Assembly (NCBI GenBank): GCA_964016985.1
Contig: OZ024834.1
Location: forward strand, 80,739,211-80,803,210
Source: Anodontia alba
Taxonomy: Eukaryota; Mollusca; Bivalvia; Lucinida; Lucinidae
DNA: 64,000 nucleotides
Reading direction: 5' to 3'
How positions within the stretch are numbered: the first letter of the stretch is position 1; each line of letters opens with the position of its first letter. Below the pieces are notes generated by a model that saw only the letters and a program-made list of their open reading frames with translations, was not told where the DNA came from and did no database searches. Shown here one piece after another: positions 21,060 to 31,870 of this stretch. A program made the translations under genes and the position numbers.

Positions 21060-21652
21060 ATTTTGAAGAATAATGTCAATGGCAAGTTTTTTTAGCAATG
21101 TTTTTAATATGTATAGAATTAAATCTTGTATATCATTCAAAGGGATTCAGTCAAGTTTCTTCCCTTGCCTATGAGGGGTGCGGCAAGGAGAAAATTTGTC
21201 ACCTGTCTTATTTGCTTTATTTTTAAATGACTTTGAAAGTTTCATGCATTCTAATGATGGCCCTGATGTTAACCTGGAATTCGATTCGGATAATTTATAT
21301 ATTTACCTTCAACTTTTGCTGTATGCCTACGACACTGTTATTTTTGGTGTAGATGAAACCAATTTTCAGAGAATTTAGACATACTTTATGAATATGCTAA
21401 AATGTGGCCAACTTGATATAACTTATGACAAGACCAAAATTTTGATATTTGGTACCCGCAATGATGACCACTGATTTTGAAATGGGCAAGATGTAAAGAA
21501 TTCAAATATTGGGGGTAGGTTTTACCAAGTGAAGAAGTTTTTGTAAAGCCAGAAAACATAATTATGATCAAGCCAAAAAAGCTATGCATCTTTTATATAA
21601 AAGAATACGAAATCTAAATCTTCCAACTGACTTACAATTACTGATTTGTTAA
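21060..21652 (+). pseudogene. LINE reverse transcriptase relic
   Basis: One frame reads from GKFF-like residues near 21085 through MYRIKSC, then an in-frame stop at 21172, then GVRQGENLSPVLFALFLNDF and LLLYAYDTVIFG, another stop at 21376, then YDKTKILIFG. A shifted frame (21548-21652) continues KHNYDQAKKAMHLLYKRIR. These are reverse transcriptase palm motifs of a non-LTR retrotransposon. The catalytic YADD box is YAYD, so the first aspartate is lost. With stops and a frameshift it cannot be active. Clade is not assigned; endonuclease and 5' parts are absent. Confidence 0.85.
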
Positions 21653-21910
21653 CACACTATCTTACATTTTGTCAGGCTTGATCTGGGTCCAAACTGTCTG
21701 CAAAGGTTATCAACAGATGACAAAAGTCGCCACTAAGGGGGAAAGTGTTAGTAACACTAAGCACTCTGGGTAAAATATTCAGCAGACCGCATATTGATTT
21801 TTTTTTTTTTTTTTCACATTAACAGGTTTTGACATTTCATACAAATTGTCTCCAATGGAATGGAGACAAGCTGCATGGAATGTCGAATCCTGTTTTCTGG
21901 GAAAAATAAG

Positions 21911-22980
21911 ACCAAGTGGCCCATGGGCCACAGCTCGCTCACCTGAGTGAAATAGCCACTGCAGATATGCAGATGTTATGCAACATTTTTTTCCAATCCT
22001 GTCTTTGCAACTAATGAAAGGGTCATCATTTGAGCAGGTCTTAGTTTTGAAGAAGAATATTATTTTTTTACCATATATGAACAAACTCTCAATAGCAGGA
22101 TCGACATGAAATTTGGTGGAAACTGGCTGAGCGGTTTATGAAGATTAGTTGTTTAACAATATCATGATTTTTTACATGTGTACAGCAAAAGGCAGGGGAA
22201 GATAACCCTTGCAGAATGAAAACTTTGATCGTAACTTAAAGCTTTTGCTACTTCAATCATATATTGTAAAATTTAGACACTTCAGCTATTTTTGTCTTAA
22301 ATGTTCTCAAGGATCATTTTTTTTTTTTTTAAACCTTGTCCTGCTGAACTCGGATATACCCTGCATTTGCAAACAGTGTTGATCCAGATCAGTTGGCTTC
22401 TTAAGAAGCCAAATGATCTGGATCTACACTGTTTGCCATTAAGTATGCAAATTTACAGCAACAATCCGGATCAAGTAATGTGAATGGCTGAAAATTTGAA
22501 GTGGGCATGGCATCTTAAATTATTCAGCAGGACAAGGGTTAATCTATCTTTGCCTAAACACAGGGACTTACTTGCCAAGCACTCATCTTCATGAATAAGT
22601 AAAGAAATGATGGGAGAAGAGGTATTTAAATTGCATGTTGCCACTCCTACTTTCAAATTTTGCCATGGCAAACAAACATAAAACACAATCATCAAATGAT
22701 CATAACTGCCAAATATGGTTCACATCACTTCATGTGTTTTGGAGAAAATGCAATTTAAGCATTTTCCCATTGTAAGACTATGGAACCTTTCAGTTGTCAT
22801 AGCAACCAAACAAAAAGGCATAATTTTAGCTATTTTTAAATTCCCCTACACAAGCAACATTCCTACCTAATTAGGGAAAAAGTGCTTCCATGGTTTTGAA
22901 GAAGTCATCGTTTTAAAGTGTTAACGGATAGATGGAAAGTGATCACTAAGCTCATCCTGAGCATAGCTCAGGTGAGCTAA
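21911..22980 (+). mobile_element. P3, Helitron-like ends, carrying a MITE-1
   Basis: Start ACCAAGTGGCCCATGGGCCA, a hairpin, then GCTCGCTCACCTGAG. End GCTCATCCTGAGCATAGCTC, AGGTGAGCTAA. The ends match P1 and P4 but there is no long tandem core. The interior is AT-rich and holds a MITE-1. Confidence 0.7.
22329..22542 (+). mobile_element. MITE-1 copy 6 inside P3
   Basis: TTAAACCTTGTCCTGCTGAA to TTCAGCAGGACAAGGGTTAA. Core palindrome GATCAGTTGGCTTCTTAAG/AAGCCAAATGATCTGGATC. It is preceded by a T-run (22318-22330). Confidence 0.9.
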
Positions 22981-23189
22981 ACATATCGCCAATTTGTCAT
23001 CTGCTGAACTTGCCCAGAGAGTGGTAAGGGTTCAATGTTAGAATGCATGTCTATTCAGGAAGGCAAAGCCGATCAGCTTAATACAGTAATCTTGAGGTTA
23101 GCATGTCCTTTATTCATCTCTGTCCTATCCCATCACAGATTAATGATCCATGGGTGACCCAGTTTTTACTTTATGAAAATATAATTTAT

Positions 23190-23802
23190 TCATACATGTT
23201 AGCTGAAAATAGCATTACTTTGATCTGTCCTCAATTTGGCAGATAATTTTTTTCATGTTGAAAACTAAACCCATTAAGTGCTAATCACAAATGCAGATGA
23301 TTTTTTTTTTTTTTTTTTTTTCAGAGAAAATAAGTCTTGACATTTCATATGTCTCGTCTGCCCAGCAGATATTTCACCTCAACTGTTAATTAACCCTTGT
23401 CCTGCTGAACCCGGACATACCCTGCCTTTGCAAACAGTGTAGATCCAGATCAGTTGGCTTCTGAAGAAGCCAACTGATCTGGATCTGCACTGTTTGCTAT
23501 TAAGTTTGTGAATTTATAGCAATTATCTGGTTCAAGTAATCTGATTGGCTGAAATTTAGAAGAGGGTGTGGCATCTTAATTTATTCAGCAGGACAAGGGT
23601 TAAGACTTATTTTCTTTGAAAATTAGACAGTTGTCTGCATAAATAGCATTACTTTAATCTGTCCTAAAATCTGTCAGATAATCAGCTTAATCCATAAAGT
23701 GCTAATCACAACAGCTGCTGACAACTCTGATTTTTATATTTCAGAGGAAATAAGTCTTGACATTTCATGTGAATCATCTGCCAAGCAGACAATTCAAACT
23801 AA
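23190..23802. repeat. Tandem duplication carrying MITE-4 copies
   Basis: ATAGCATTACTTTGATCTGTCC at 23209 and its near copy at 23644 each lead into AAGTGCTAATCACAA and CAGAGRAAATAAGTCTTGAC, TTTCATRTG. The first MITE-4 is split by MITE-1 copy 7. The second stops near 23800 against P6. Confidence 0.65.
23390..23603 (+). mobile_element. MITE-1 copy 7, inserted in MITE-4
   Basis: Best-preserved reference copy: TTAACCCTTGTCCTGCTGAA to its exact reverse complement at 23584-23603. Central palindrome GATCAGTTGGCTTCTGAAG/AAGCCAACTGATCTGGATC. The interrupted MITE-4 resumes with GACTTATTTTCTTTG. Confidence 0.95.
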
Positions 23803-26426
23803 ACAAAGTGCCCAGTGGGGCACCTATACCCGTAACCAGCGCTACCGCCAGTTTTTAAAGAGCACAAAGTATGTAGCTTTGACTTTGGAGATGGCAGTTG
23901 TATGCTATATGTTATAACATTGAAAAAATTCAATCACACATAATATGAAGCCCTTGACCTCAAAGATCAGGCACAGGTGCAGGGATTGAGCTAAATAAAA
24001 CTTTAGCCCTATAACTATCACCATATACTAGTGAAATCAATCAGTCTTTATAATATAAGCAAAAATGACATTTGTATGAAAAGTCTGTGACCTTGACTTA
24101 AAAGCCATGCCCCAGCTTGGGGATGGTGCTGAGAAAAACTTTAGACCTATATATACCATCAAGCTTAATATTAATGAAACCAACAAAAGGTTCTTCATAA
24201 TATAGCTATATAAATTTTAAGTAAATTTTAATGTCACCTGCCTACTCAATGCCCTCTACATATCGGTAAAGTATCACAAAATATCTTAAAGAATTTTTAG
24301 AGTTATTGCCTGCACAAGATTTAAATAACCAAGGGAGAAAACTGCAGAATGGAGTCAGAGTGTCATTCTTGAATGTGATATGCCTACTCAATGTCCTATA
24401 CATACTGGTGAAGTATCATGAAAATATCTTAACCCTTGTCATGCTGAATAAATTAAGATGCCACACCCTTTATTTTCAGCCAATCAGATTACTTGATCCA
24501 GATTGATGATATAAATTCATACTGAATGGCAAACACTGCAGATCCAGATCAGTTGTTTGCTTCTTCAGAAGCCAAATGATCTGGATCTACACTGTTTGTA
24601 AAGGCAGGATATATCCGGGTTCAGCAGGACAAGGGTTAACATGTTTTAAAGTTATGGTTCGCACAAAACTTTTACAATTCTGGAGACATGGGGAGATAAC
24701 TCATGGACCAAGTCAGTTAGAGTTGTCTTTCTTGTACCTGACACCCTACCAAATGCCATCTACAACCTGACAGTTTCCTGAAAATAGCTCAAAGGGTAGT
24801 TAGGAGTTATGGGGTGCACAATAATGCGTTTATGGACAGACAGATGGATGGATGGATGGATGGATTCCATGCTGATAGCTATATCCCCTAAACCTCTCGG
24901 TAGGAGGATAACGAAATTCAACAAAAGGTCTTGATGGTATAGCTATATAAACTTAGATGCAAATTGTTTTACTTTTATATGAAATTTCTAAGTCTGTGAC
25001 CTTGACCTCAAGGTCATACCCTGGGATGGGGATGATGCTGAGTAAAACTCTAGACCTATATCTACCAACATGTCAAATGTAAATGAAATTCCTCAAAGGG
25101 TCTTGATGGTATAGCTATACAAACTTAAACGCAAAAAACTTTGACTTTTTTACGAAAATTCTAAGTCTGTGACCTTGACCCCAAGGTTACCCCCGGCGTG
25201 GGGATGATGCTGATAAAAACTTTAGACCTATATCTACCATCATGCCAAATATGAATGAAATCCATCAAAGGGTCTTCAAAATATGAGGTCTTATAAACTT
25301 TAATGCAAAAACTTTGACCCTAGGACAAAAATAAAGTATGAACAAATAATGCTTCAATGGACACACAGACAGACGAACAGATTTCTTGCTGATAGCTATA
25401 TCCGCTCAACCTTTCAGTTAGGGGATAATGAAATTTAACAAAAGGTCTTGATGATATGGCTATATAAACTTAAACACAAAAATTTTTACTTTTATATGAA
25501 AATTCTAAGTTTGTGACCTTGACCTCGGTCACACCCGGGGTGGGGATCATGCAGAGTAAGACGCTAGGCCGATATCTACCAACATGTCAAATATAAATGA
25601 AATTCCTCAAGGGTCTTGATGGTATAGCACTTAAACACAAAAAACTTTGACTTTTTTATGAAAATTCTAAGTCTGTGACCTTGACCCCAAGGTCACCCCA
25701 GGGATGGGGATGGTGCTAATAAAAACTTAAGACCTATATCTACCATCATGCCAAATATGAATGAAATCCATCAAAGGGTCTTCAAAATATGAGGTCTTAT
25801 AAACTTTAACGCAAAAACTTTGACCCTAAGACAAAAATAAAGTATTAACGAATAATACTTCAACAGACTGATGGACAGACGAACAGATTCCTTGCTGATA
25901 GCTTTATCAGCTCAACCTTTCCGTTAGGGGATAATGAAATTTAATAAAAGGTCTTGATGATATGGCTATGTAATCTTTAAACGCAAAAATTTTTACTTTT
26001 ATATGAAAATTCTAAGTTCATGACCTTGACCTCGGTCACACCCAGGGTGGGGATCATGCCGAGTAAGATGCTAGGCCGATATCTACCAACATGTCAAATA
26101 TAAATGAAATTCCTCAAGGGTCTTGATGATATAGCTCTTTAAACTTAAACACAAAAAACTTCGACTTTTTTATGAAAATTCTAAATCCATGACCTTGACC
26201 CCAAGGTCACCCCCGGGGTGGGGATGGTGCTAATAAAAACTTCCTATATCTACCATCATGCCAAATATGAATGAAATCCATCAAAGGGTCTTCAAAATAT
26301 GAGGTCTTATAAACTTTAACGTTGACCCTGTGACAGAAAGACGAACAAACGAACGTACGTACGAACGAACGAACGGAAAAGCGAAAACTATATAACCCCA
26401 CATACTTCATGTGTCGGGGGTATAAT
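23803..26426 (+). mobile_element. P6, long tandem-core element
   Basis: Start ACAAAGTGCCCAGTGGGGCA (hairpin) then CCTATACCCG. End GTGTCGGGGGTATAATG, with TATACCCG inverted. Core units repeat TCTAAGTCTGTGACCTTGAC and GACCTATATCTACCA. A higher-order period of about 508 bp links 25440 and 25948. Tracts of GATGGATGGATGGATGG (24845-24862) and ACGAACGAACGAACGG occur. A MITE-1 interrupts it. The only open frames are short and repeat-derived. Confidence 0.7.
24429..24639 (-). mobile_element. MITE-1 copy 8 inside P6
   Basis: TTAACCCTTGTCATGCTGAA to TTCAGCAGGACAAGGGTTAA. The palindrome has an extra GTTT (CAGTTGTTTGCTTC) in one arm only. Confidence 0.9.
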
Positions 26427-26430
26427 GATT

Positions 26431-26545
26431 TTGATTGGTTTGGAGTTTAACGGCGTAATCAATGCTATTAAGGTCATGTCTAAGTGATCAGTTTACCTAA
26501 TCACCCTTTTCCTGGGCAGGCTTTGTCCTCTAAGCTGTTAACCCA
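26431..26545 (-). mobile_element. SINE-A second-subfamily tail
   Basis: TTGGTTTGGAGTTTAACGGC to CCTCTAAGCTGTTAACCC. It lacks the tRNA head. It stops at the GTTAACC point where other SINE copies are also broken. Confidence 0.75.
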
Positions 26546-26825
26546 TTTAAGCCTAGCGTCCCATAAAAGAGGCATTGACAAACAGGTCTAATGGACTGTG
26601 AAATAGTGGTCAAGGTCAAATATGGATGACTGCATTCAAGAGGCCATGCTAAGATGTATGCATGTAGTAAGTATCACTGGCTGTAGGAGCAATAGTTACT
26701 GAGAAACTGACCTAAACACAAACACTTCACAAGTACCAAATATCACTCTGTACGACCAATAATTACGGAGAAACTGACCTAAACGGAAAAACTTAAGAAA
26801 GTCACTGGACAGTGAAATATACGTC
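26546..26825. repeat. Tandem-core-like remnant
   Basis: GAGAAACTGACCTAAACAC (26700) and GAGAAACTGACCTAAACGG (26768) are diverged units. The phrase GTGGTCAAGGTCAAATATGG fits the same general class, with no termini visible. Confidence 0.45.
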
Positions 26826-28286
26826 ACCCAGAAATCATCAAGACAAACATTTTGAGCAAGATTCATGATAATCACATCAAAAATGTGACCTCTAGAGCGT
26901 CAACAAGGTTTTCCTTTGATTTGGCCTGGTGACCTAGTTTCTGACATCAAGTGACCAGTTTTAAACTAGACCTAGAACTCATCAAGACAAACATTTTGAG
27001 CAAGATTCATGATGATTGCTTGAAAAATGTGACCGCTAGAGTGATAACAAGATTTTATGCTGATTTGGCCAAGTGACCTAGTTTTTGACCCCAGGTGTTC
27101 CAGTTTCGAACTTGACCTAGAAATCATCAAGACAAACATTTTGAGCAAGATTCATGATGACTGCTTCAAAAATGTGACCGCTAGAGTGTTAACAAGGTTT
27201 TCTGCTGATTTGGCCCGGTGACCTGGTTTTTGACCCCATGTGTCCCAGTTTCAAATATATCCAAGAACTCATCGACAAACATTTTGAGCAAGATTCATGA
27301 TGATTGCTTCAAAAATGTGACCGCTAGAGTGCTAACAAGGTTTTCTGCTGGTTTGGCCCGGTGACCTAGTTTATGACTCCACGTAACCCAGCTTCAAACT
27401 TGACCTAGAAATCATCATGACAAACATTTTGAGCAAGATTCATGATGATTGCTTGAAAAATGTGACCGCTAGAGTGTTAACAAGGTTTTCAGCTGATTAG
27501 GCCCGGTGACCTAGTTTTCGATTCCAAGTGACCCAGTTTCGAACTTGACCTAGAAATCATCAAGACAAACATTTTGAGCAAGATTCATGATGATTGCTTG
27601 AAAAATGTGACCGCTAGAGTGTTAACAAGGTTTTCTGCTGATTTGGCCAGGTGACCTAGTTTTTGACTCCAAGTGACCCAATTTCGAACTTGACCTAGAA
27701 ATCATCAAGACAAACATTTTGAGCAAGATTCATGATGATTGCTTCAAAAATGTGACCGCTAGAGTGTTAACAAGGTTTTCTGCTGATTTGGCCCAGTGAC
27801 CTAGTTTTTGACCCCAAGTGACCCAGTTTCGAACTTGACCTAGAAATCATCAAGACAAACATACTGAGCAAGATTCATGATGATTGCTTCAAAAATGTGA
27901 CCGCAAGAGTGTTAACAAGGTTTTCTGCTGATCTGACCTGGTGACCTAGTTTTTGACCCCAAGTGACCCAGTTTCGCTAGATTTAATAGAAGCAAACATT
28001 TTGAGCAAGTTTCATCAAGACTGGATCAAAACTATGACCTCTAGAGTGTTAACAAGTTTTTCCTTTGATTTGACCTGGTGACCTAGTTTTTGACCCCAAG
28101 TAACCCAGTATCGAACTTGACCTAGATTTCATAGAGGCAAACATTCTGACCAAGTTTCATCAAGATTGGGTCAAAACTGTGACCTCTAGAGTGTTAACAA
28201 ACTAATTGTTGACGACGAACGACGACGGACGACGGACACAGGGTGATGACAATAGCTCACCCTGAGCTTATACTCGGGTGAGCTAA
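26826..28286 (+). mobile_element. P1 element copy 2, left end missing
   Basis: About nine or ten units of the 145-bp core, as at 1.7-3.6 kb, end in the same GACGACGAACGACGACGGAC tract and hairpin CTCACCCTGAGCTTATACTC, GGGTGAGCTAA. The GAGGGCCATGATGGCCC start is not present, so it is 5' truncated or started within the array. Confidence 0.75.
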
Positions 28287-28340
28287 TAAACATGCAAAAT
28301 TACCCAGCATGCAGAGTTAAATATACATAACTGCCCTTAC

Positions 28341-28562
28341 TTAACCCTAATGCCTGACATGCCCGGTATTAATTTAGCAGACGACAAATATTTTTCTTAT
28401 TTTTCCCTGAAAATAATATTTGACATTTCATGCAAATTGTCTCCTAAGGAGACCTTGGGGACAATTTGCATGCTATGCCAAATTCTATTTTCAGGGAAAA
28501 ATAAGACAAATATTTTAAAATGTCATCTGCTGAAATTCTTACACAGCCTGCTAAGTGTTAAA
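28341..28562. mobile_element. MITE-3, TTAA at both ends
   Basis: TTAACCCTAATGCCTGACATG to TTACACAGCCTGCTAAGTGTTAA-type end. Stem ATTTGACATTTCATGCAAAT/GACAATTTGCATGCTATGCC with a longer CTCCTAAGGAGACCTTGGGG hinge. Confidence 0.85.
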
Positions 28563-28579
28563 TGAAGGTAATCCAAATA

Positions 28580-28695
28580 AATATTCTTTTTTATTTCTCC
28601 ATATAACAATATTGTGAGTACCTATTAGGAACACCTCACTGAGGCAAATCTAAGAAGTACCAACAACATAGGCTTTCATGAAGAAAAACAAATAC
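28580..28695. mobile_element. Foldback-5, decayed
   Basis: TTTATTTCTCCATATAACAA, GTGAGTACCTATTAGGAACA, CCTCACTGAGGC, then AAGAAGTACCAACAACATAG. Confidence 0.65.
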
Positions 28696-29034
28696 ATCCT
28701 GACCGAAAAAAGGGTAGTTTTCTGAAGTCAATACAACATCCGACAATTTAATAAAAAAATCAATGAGAACTGACCTTGATGTCGTACAAGAAGTCTTTTT
28801 GTATCAGTTAGCATGCATATCTCACCCTTAATATAAATGTTTACACCAGTAAACTATCTTAATATACAGCTGAGTGCTTTATAATAATTCTCATGACAAA
28901 TCACCACCCGTGTCATCTGATCAACATATCAGCATGTGTATTTCACTATTTTATTGTGATCTTTTCACCAATATAGCTCCAATGTACCATTGTATCCTGT
29001 TATAAGAACTCCTAGAGCCAAGTACCCTGTAATA
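28696..29034. other. No recognisable feature
   Basis: AT-rich DNA with no repeat family or coding signal that I can support. Confidence 0.5.
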
Positions 29035-29185
29035 ACCCTGCATATTGGGAAAGACAGGCCTGAGCAAACAGTGTAGATACACAGAGGACTTATTAAGGAA
29101 GAGTATTTGGTGATAATTATGGGATAATTTTCTCAAGTTTTCCACAAAAACTTATGTTTTGCGCACTTCTAATGAGTAATCTAAG
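29035..29185. mobile_element. MITE-6 and Foldback-5 fragments joined
   Basis: GGGAAAGACAGGCCTGAGCA, AACAGTGTAGA (MITE-6 left half) run into GACTTATTAAGGAAGAGTAT, TTGGTGATAATTATGGG and CACTTCTAATGAGTA (Foldback-5 alternative outer arm). Confidence 0.55.
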
Positions 29186-29307
29186 CAGGAAGCTTTTACC
29201 TCCCTTCTGAAAGGGAGACCACTCCAGCAGAAAAGAATTTGCTTCCCCTGGTATATGAATCCCTTCTAAAGTAGTAGCGAATTCTCCAACCTTCGCAAAT
29301 TCCTTCT

Positions 29308-29868
29308 TTAACCCTTGTCCTGCTGAACCAGGATATGTCTTGCCTTTGCAAACAGTGTAGATCCAGATCAGTTGGCTTCTGAACAGTGCTCCAGCTAGGA
29401 TTTGAGGGCAGAGGGGTGCTGGGTAGGGCACTTTTTGCACGGTAATACAAGAATGAGGGCACCATGTGTCATGTGATGTGCTTAGTATCAAGACCATTAC
29501 AAAATGTAATCCATTCCACAATAAATACCTCAAAAATAGAGTACACAGAACACTGACATTTAAACATTGATAACATTTTTAATTTTGGTCCGATTTTCAT
29601 GAAATTTTCACCAAAATGTAGGGTTTTATGTCTTGAATTGAAATAAGACAGAAAGCAGCTTAAGAAGGGCAAAGGGGCGGCAGGAAAGGGCAAGAGGGGC
29701 GACCGCCCCTCCATAAAGGGCTAGCAGGAGCACTGCTGAAGAAGCCAACTGATCTGGATCTGCACTGTTTGCCATTAAGTATGTGAATTTATATCAACAA
29801 CATGGATCAACTAACCTGACTGGCAAATGGGTGTGGCATCTTAATTTATTCAGCATGACAAGAGTTAA
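29308..29868 (+). mobile_element. MITE-1 copy 9, carrying a 352-bp insertion
   Basis: TTAACCCTTGTCCTGCTGAA to TTCAGCATGACAAGAGTTAA. The insertion at the exact tip of the central hairpin accounts for the extra length; removing it with one CTGAA restores the usual centre GGCTTCTGAAGAAGCC. Confidence 0.9.
29384..29735. mobile_element. 352-bp element with CAGTGCTCC ends
   Basis: The left end CAGTGCTCCAGCTAG and the right end CTAGCAGGAGCACTG are inverted. CTGAA occurs at 29379-29383 and 29736-29740, a 5-bp duplication confirmed by the empty-site sequence of other MITE-1 copies. Terminal CAGTG resembles hAT ends, but hAT elements duplicate 8 bp, so the superfamily is open. GGGCGGCAGG and GGGGCGACCGCCCC give a GC-rich right side. 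No transposase frame. Confidence 0.8.
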
Positions 29869-30079
29869 AGAGTCGACCTCTGTGAGAAGGAAGGCAAATA
29901 TTTTTTTAGTCAGACTAGTCTCCCTTTGTAAGTATATTTAATAACATAAGCCAAACTTTTTTTGTGGATTTAAAATAGTTAAAAATTGGCATAATGTTAG
30001 TCATGTGACTTCCTGTTTGCCTTTCTGCACACAAAAGAGTCTGAGACTGTCACATTTTTTCCTGTTTAATTTGAATCAT
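29869..30079. other. No recognisable feature
   Basis: AT-rich flank between MITE-1 and SINE-C. Confidence 0.4.
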
Positions 30080-30271
30080 CCAAAAATTCTCTCAAGGCAA
30101 CTGGGAGACTTAAACAGACAGATTAGTCAGCAGAGCATAAGAATGGTAATCCAGGAGTCCTGGGTTCGAGCCCCAGTATGGCAGTACATTTTTCTCACGT
30201 TGTGATACTTAGGGCCAGTTTGGCATCAGGACCTTGTTTGGCAGCGTGAAAGAAAATGAAAATAAGTCTCT
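30080..30271 (+). mobile_element. SINE-C, tRNA-like head, unknown body
   Basis: An A box-like TAGTCAGCAGAG (30124-30135) and B box GGGTTCGAGCCCC (30162-30174) with a following CAGTATGGC form a tRNA-like head. TTGTGATACTTAGGGCCAG and TTGGCATCAGGACCTTG follow as an unrelated body. A SINE-A sits at its 3' side. Boundaries are uncertain. Confidence 0.55.
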
Positions 30272-30287
30272 CAGCCAGCCTGGAGAG

Positions 30288-30592
30288 TTTGTTTGGGTTG
30301 AGGTTTTACGGCCCAGTCAATCCAACAGGGTCATGCTGAGTACAGTCAGTTTACCTAACCACAAGTTTACCGCGCAGGCTTAGTCCTCTAAGCGGTTAAC
30401 CAGTATTGTGCATATTTTTTCGCCAGAAACTGACAACTGCCCTTCTTGAATCAGCGGAAGGGAGAGAATGACTGTAGAAAATATTTCATGATCAATCTCC
30501 ACGAACGAATGTTGCCGACCTTGGCGGGGGCTGAACCCGCGACCTCCTGGTCTCCAGTCAGACGGTGCATCCAACTGAGCCACCGAGGCTGG
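30288..30592 (-). mobile_element. SINE-A, full length with 16-bp TSD
   Basis: CAGCCAGCCTGGAGAG occurs at 30272-30287 and 30593-30608. The body runs from GTTTGGGTTGAGGTTTTACGG to CACCGAGGCTGG, with B box GGTTCAGCCCC and A box TGGCTCAGTTGG on the minus strand. Confidence 0.92.
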
Positions 30593-30770
30593 CAGCCAGC
30601 CTGGAGAGGACAAGGAGATTCAGGACAAAGCTAATAAAGCCAGTGAAAAAGGGACAGTGATGTAAGGAGAGCTAGGTAAGTAAGAGCATCGGAATAGTTG
30701 TAATTATTCTTGCCATTCTGTCATATTTTTAGACACATCCTAAAGTAGTCAAAAGGACGAGTTCACATTG

Positions 30771-31008
30771 TTAACCCTTAAAGCGCCAATCACAACAATT
30801 GTCGTCTGCTTTGTCTTCTGCTTGTGATTTTAAAAGTCATTTCTGCAAACAGTGTGGACCCAGATCAGACTGCTCCCTTAGGAGATCTGGGTCCACACTG
30901 TTTGCCAGTATGCAAAAAATAGCTTTGAGAAGTTTGCAAGAATATTCAGCAGACGACATAAACACACAACATTTTCAGATGCAGTTTTCTTGGCGCTTTA
31001 AGGGTTAA
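30771..31008. mobile_element. MITE-4 ends with the shared core inside
   Basis: TTAACCCTTAAAGCGCCAAT to TTGGCGCTTTAAGGGTTAA, inverted and TTAA-bounded. The usual MITE-4 stem is replaced by GCAAACAGTGTGGACCCAGA / TCTGGGTCCACACTGTTTGC around CTCCCTTAGGAG. Confidence 0.85.
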
Positions 31009-31081
31009 CAGGGTAAGTATGTAAGAAGTTAAGTTGTCTATACAGTTCAATGAACTACACGTAAGTAAAGTAGCAAGATAA

Positions 31082-31377
31082 CTGTTTGAGTTGAGGTTTT
31101 ACAGCCCAGTCAACCCAATGGGGTCATGTCAAGCGCAGTCAGTTTACCTAACCACAGTTTTACTGGGCAGACTTAGTCCTCTAAGAGGTTAACCATTATT
31201 ATCTTTTGCCAGAGACTGACAACTGCCTTTCTTCAATCAGCAGAAGGGAGAGAATGACCGTACAAAATATTTCATGATCAATCTCCATGAAAGAATTTTG
31301 CCAACCCGGCAAGTGTCGAACCCGCAACCTCCTGATCACCAGTCGGACACGCATCCAACTGAGCCACCGAGGCAGGC
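31082..31377 (-). mobile_element. SINE-A copy
   Basis: GTTTGAGTTGAGGTTTTACA to GAGCCACCGAGGCAGGC. B box GGTTCGACACTT is mutated. No clear TSD was found. Confidence 0.85.
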
Positions 31378-31388
31378 TTTCATGATAA

Positions 31389-31570
31389 AAGGCAGCCTGG
31401 CACCACACTATGAATTTTACATTTCTAATTTAACAAAGGTAAAATACTCCTCCCTGACTATTTTTCTACACATATCATCTCCCTTATCAGTCAGAACTGA
31501 TCAGCCAAATCAGAGAGAAGGACATTTCAAAAGATATGTACGTAGGATTTTTGTAAAATATAAATAGTTT
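31389..31570 (+). repeat. Dispersed repeat R1, copy 1
   Basis: AGCCTGGCACCACACTATGA to AGATATGTACGTAGG, TTTTTGTAAAATATAAATAG. It matches 36543-36726 in inverted orientation along its length. Both copies keep an open frame reading EFY, SNLTKV, YSSLTIFLHI and IFVKY. I recognise no known protein; it is probably a repeat read in frame. Confidence 0.65.
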
Positions 31571-31614
31571 TTATGCTGATCCATATATCAGTTAGACGGT
31601 AGCCAAATAAAAGG

Positions 31615-31870
31615 GTATTCATATATTTTTCTTCTTTCTCCATGAAAATATAACTGGCAATTCCAATGAGTAGCCACAAAATAAGAAATAATAAAAACAT
31701 CAACACTCTTGATCTAGATACAGTAAATGTCCTAAACTTTTGTACACCAAGGCATCTGACAAAATGGTATATGCAAACAGTGCAGACTCAGTTCAGACAG
31801 CTCCCTGAAGGAACAGTCTGATCAGGGTCTACACTGTTTGCCATTCTACTAAGTATTTTAAGAAACAACT
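31615..31870. mobile_element. Foldback-5 scrap and MITE-6 left part
   Basis: 31615-31700: TTTTCTTCTTTCTCCATGAA and CCAATGAGTAGCCACAA. 31728-31870: ACAGTAAATGTCCTAAAC, then GCAAACAGTGCAGACTCAGT / GATCAGGGTCTACACTGTTTGC-type core around CAGCTCCCTGAAGGAAC. Confidence 0.6.

Larger units (their letters stand above)
21745..23034. mobile_element. MITE-3 split by P3
   Basis: Left part ACTAAGCACTCTGGGTAAAA, a T-run, stem TTTGACATTTCATACAAATT / GACAAGCTGCATGGAATGTC and TTCTGGGAAAAATAAG to 21910. The right part resumes at 22981 with CCAATTTGTCATCTGCTGAA and GAGAGTGGTAAGGG. Confidence 0.8.

Noticed and set aside
21948..23000. Gene-regulatory palindromes (GCTCACCTGAG / CTCAGGTGAGC) as transcription-factor sites
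   Set aside because: They contain an E-box-like CACCTG, but they mark the ends of P1, P3 and P4 in every case, so terminal hairpins of mobile elements are the simpler reading.
30110..30185. Functional tRNA gene
   Set aside because: A and B boxes are present but arms do not close well, and a SINE-like body follows.
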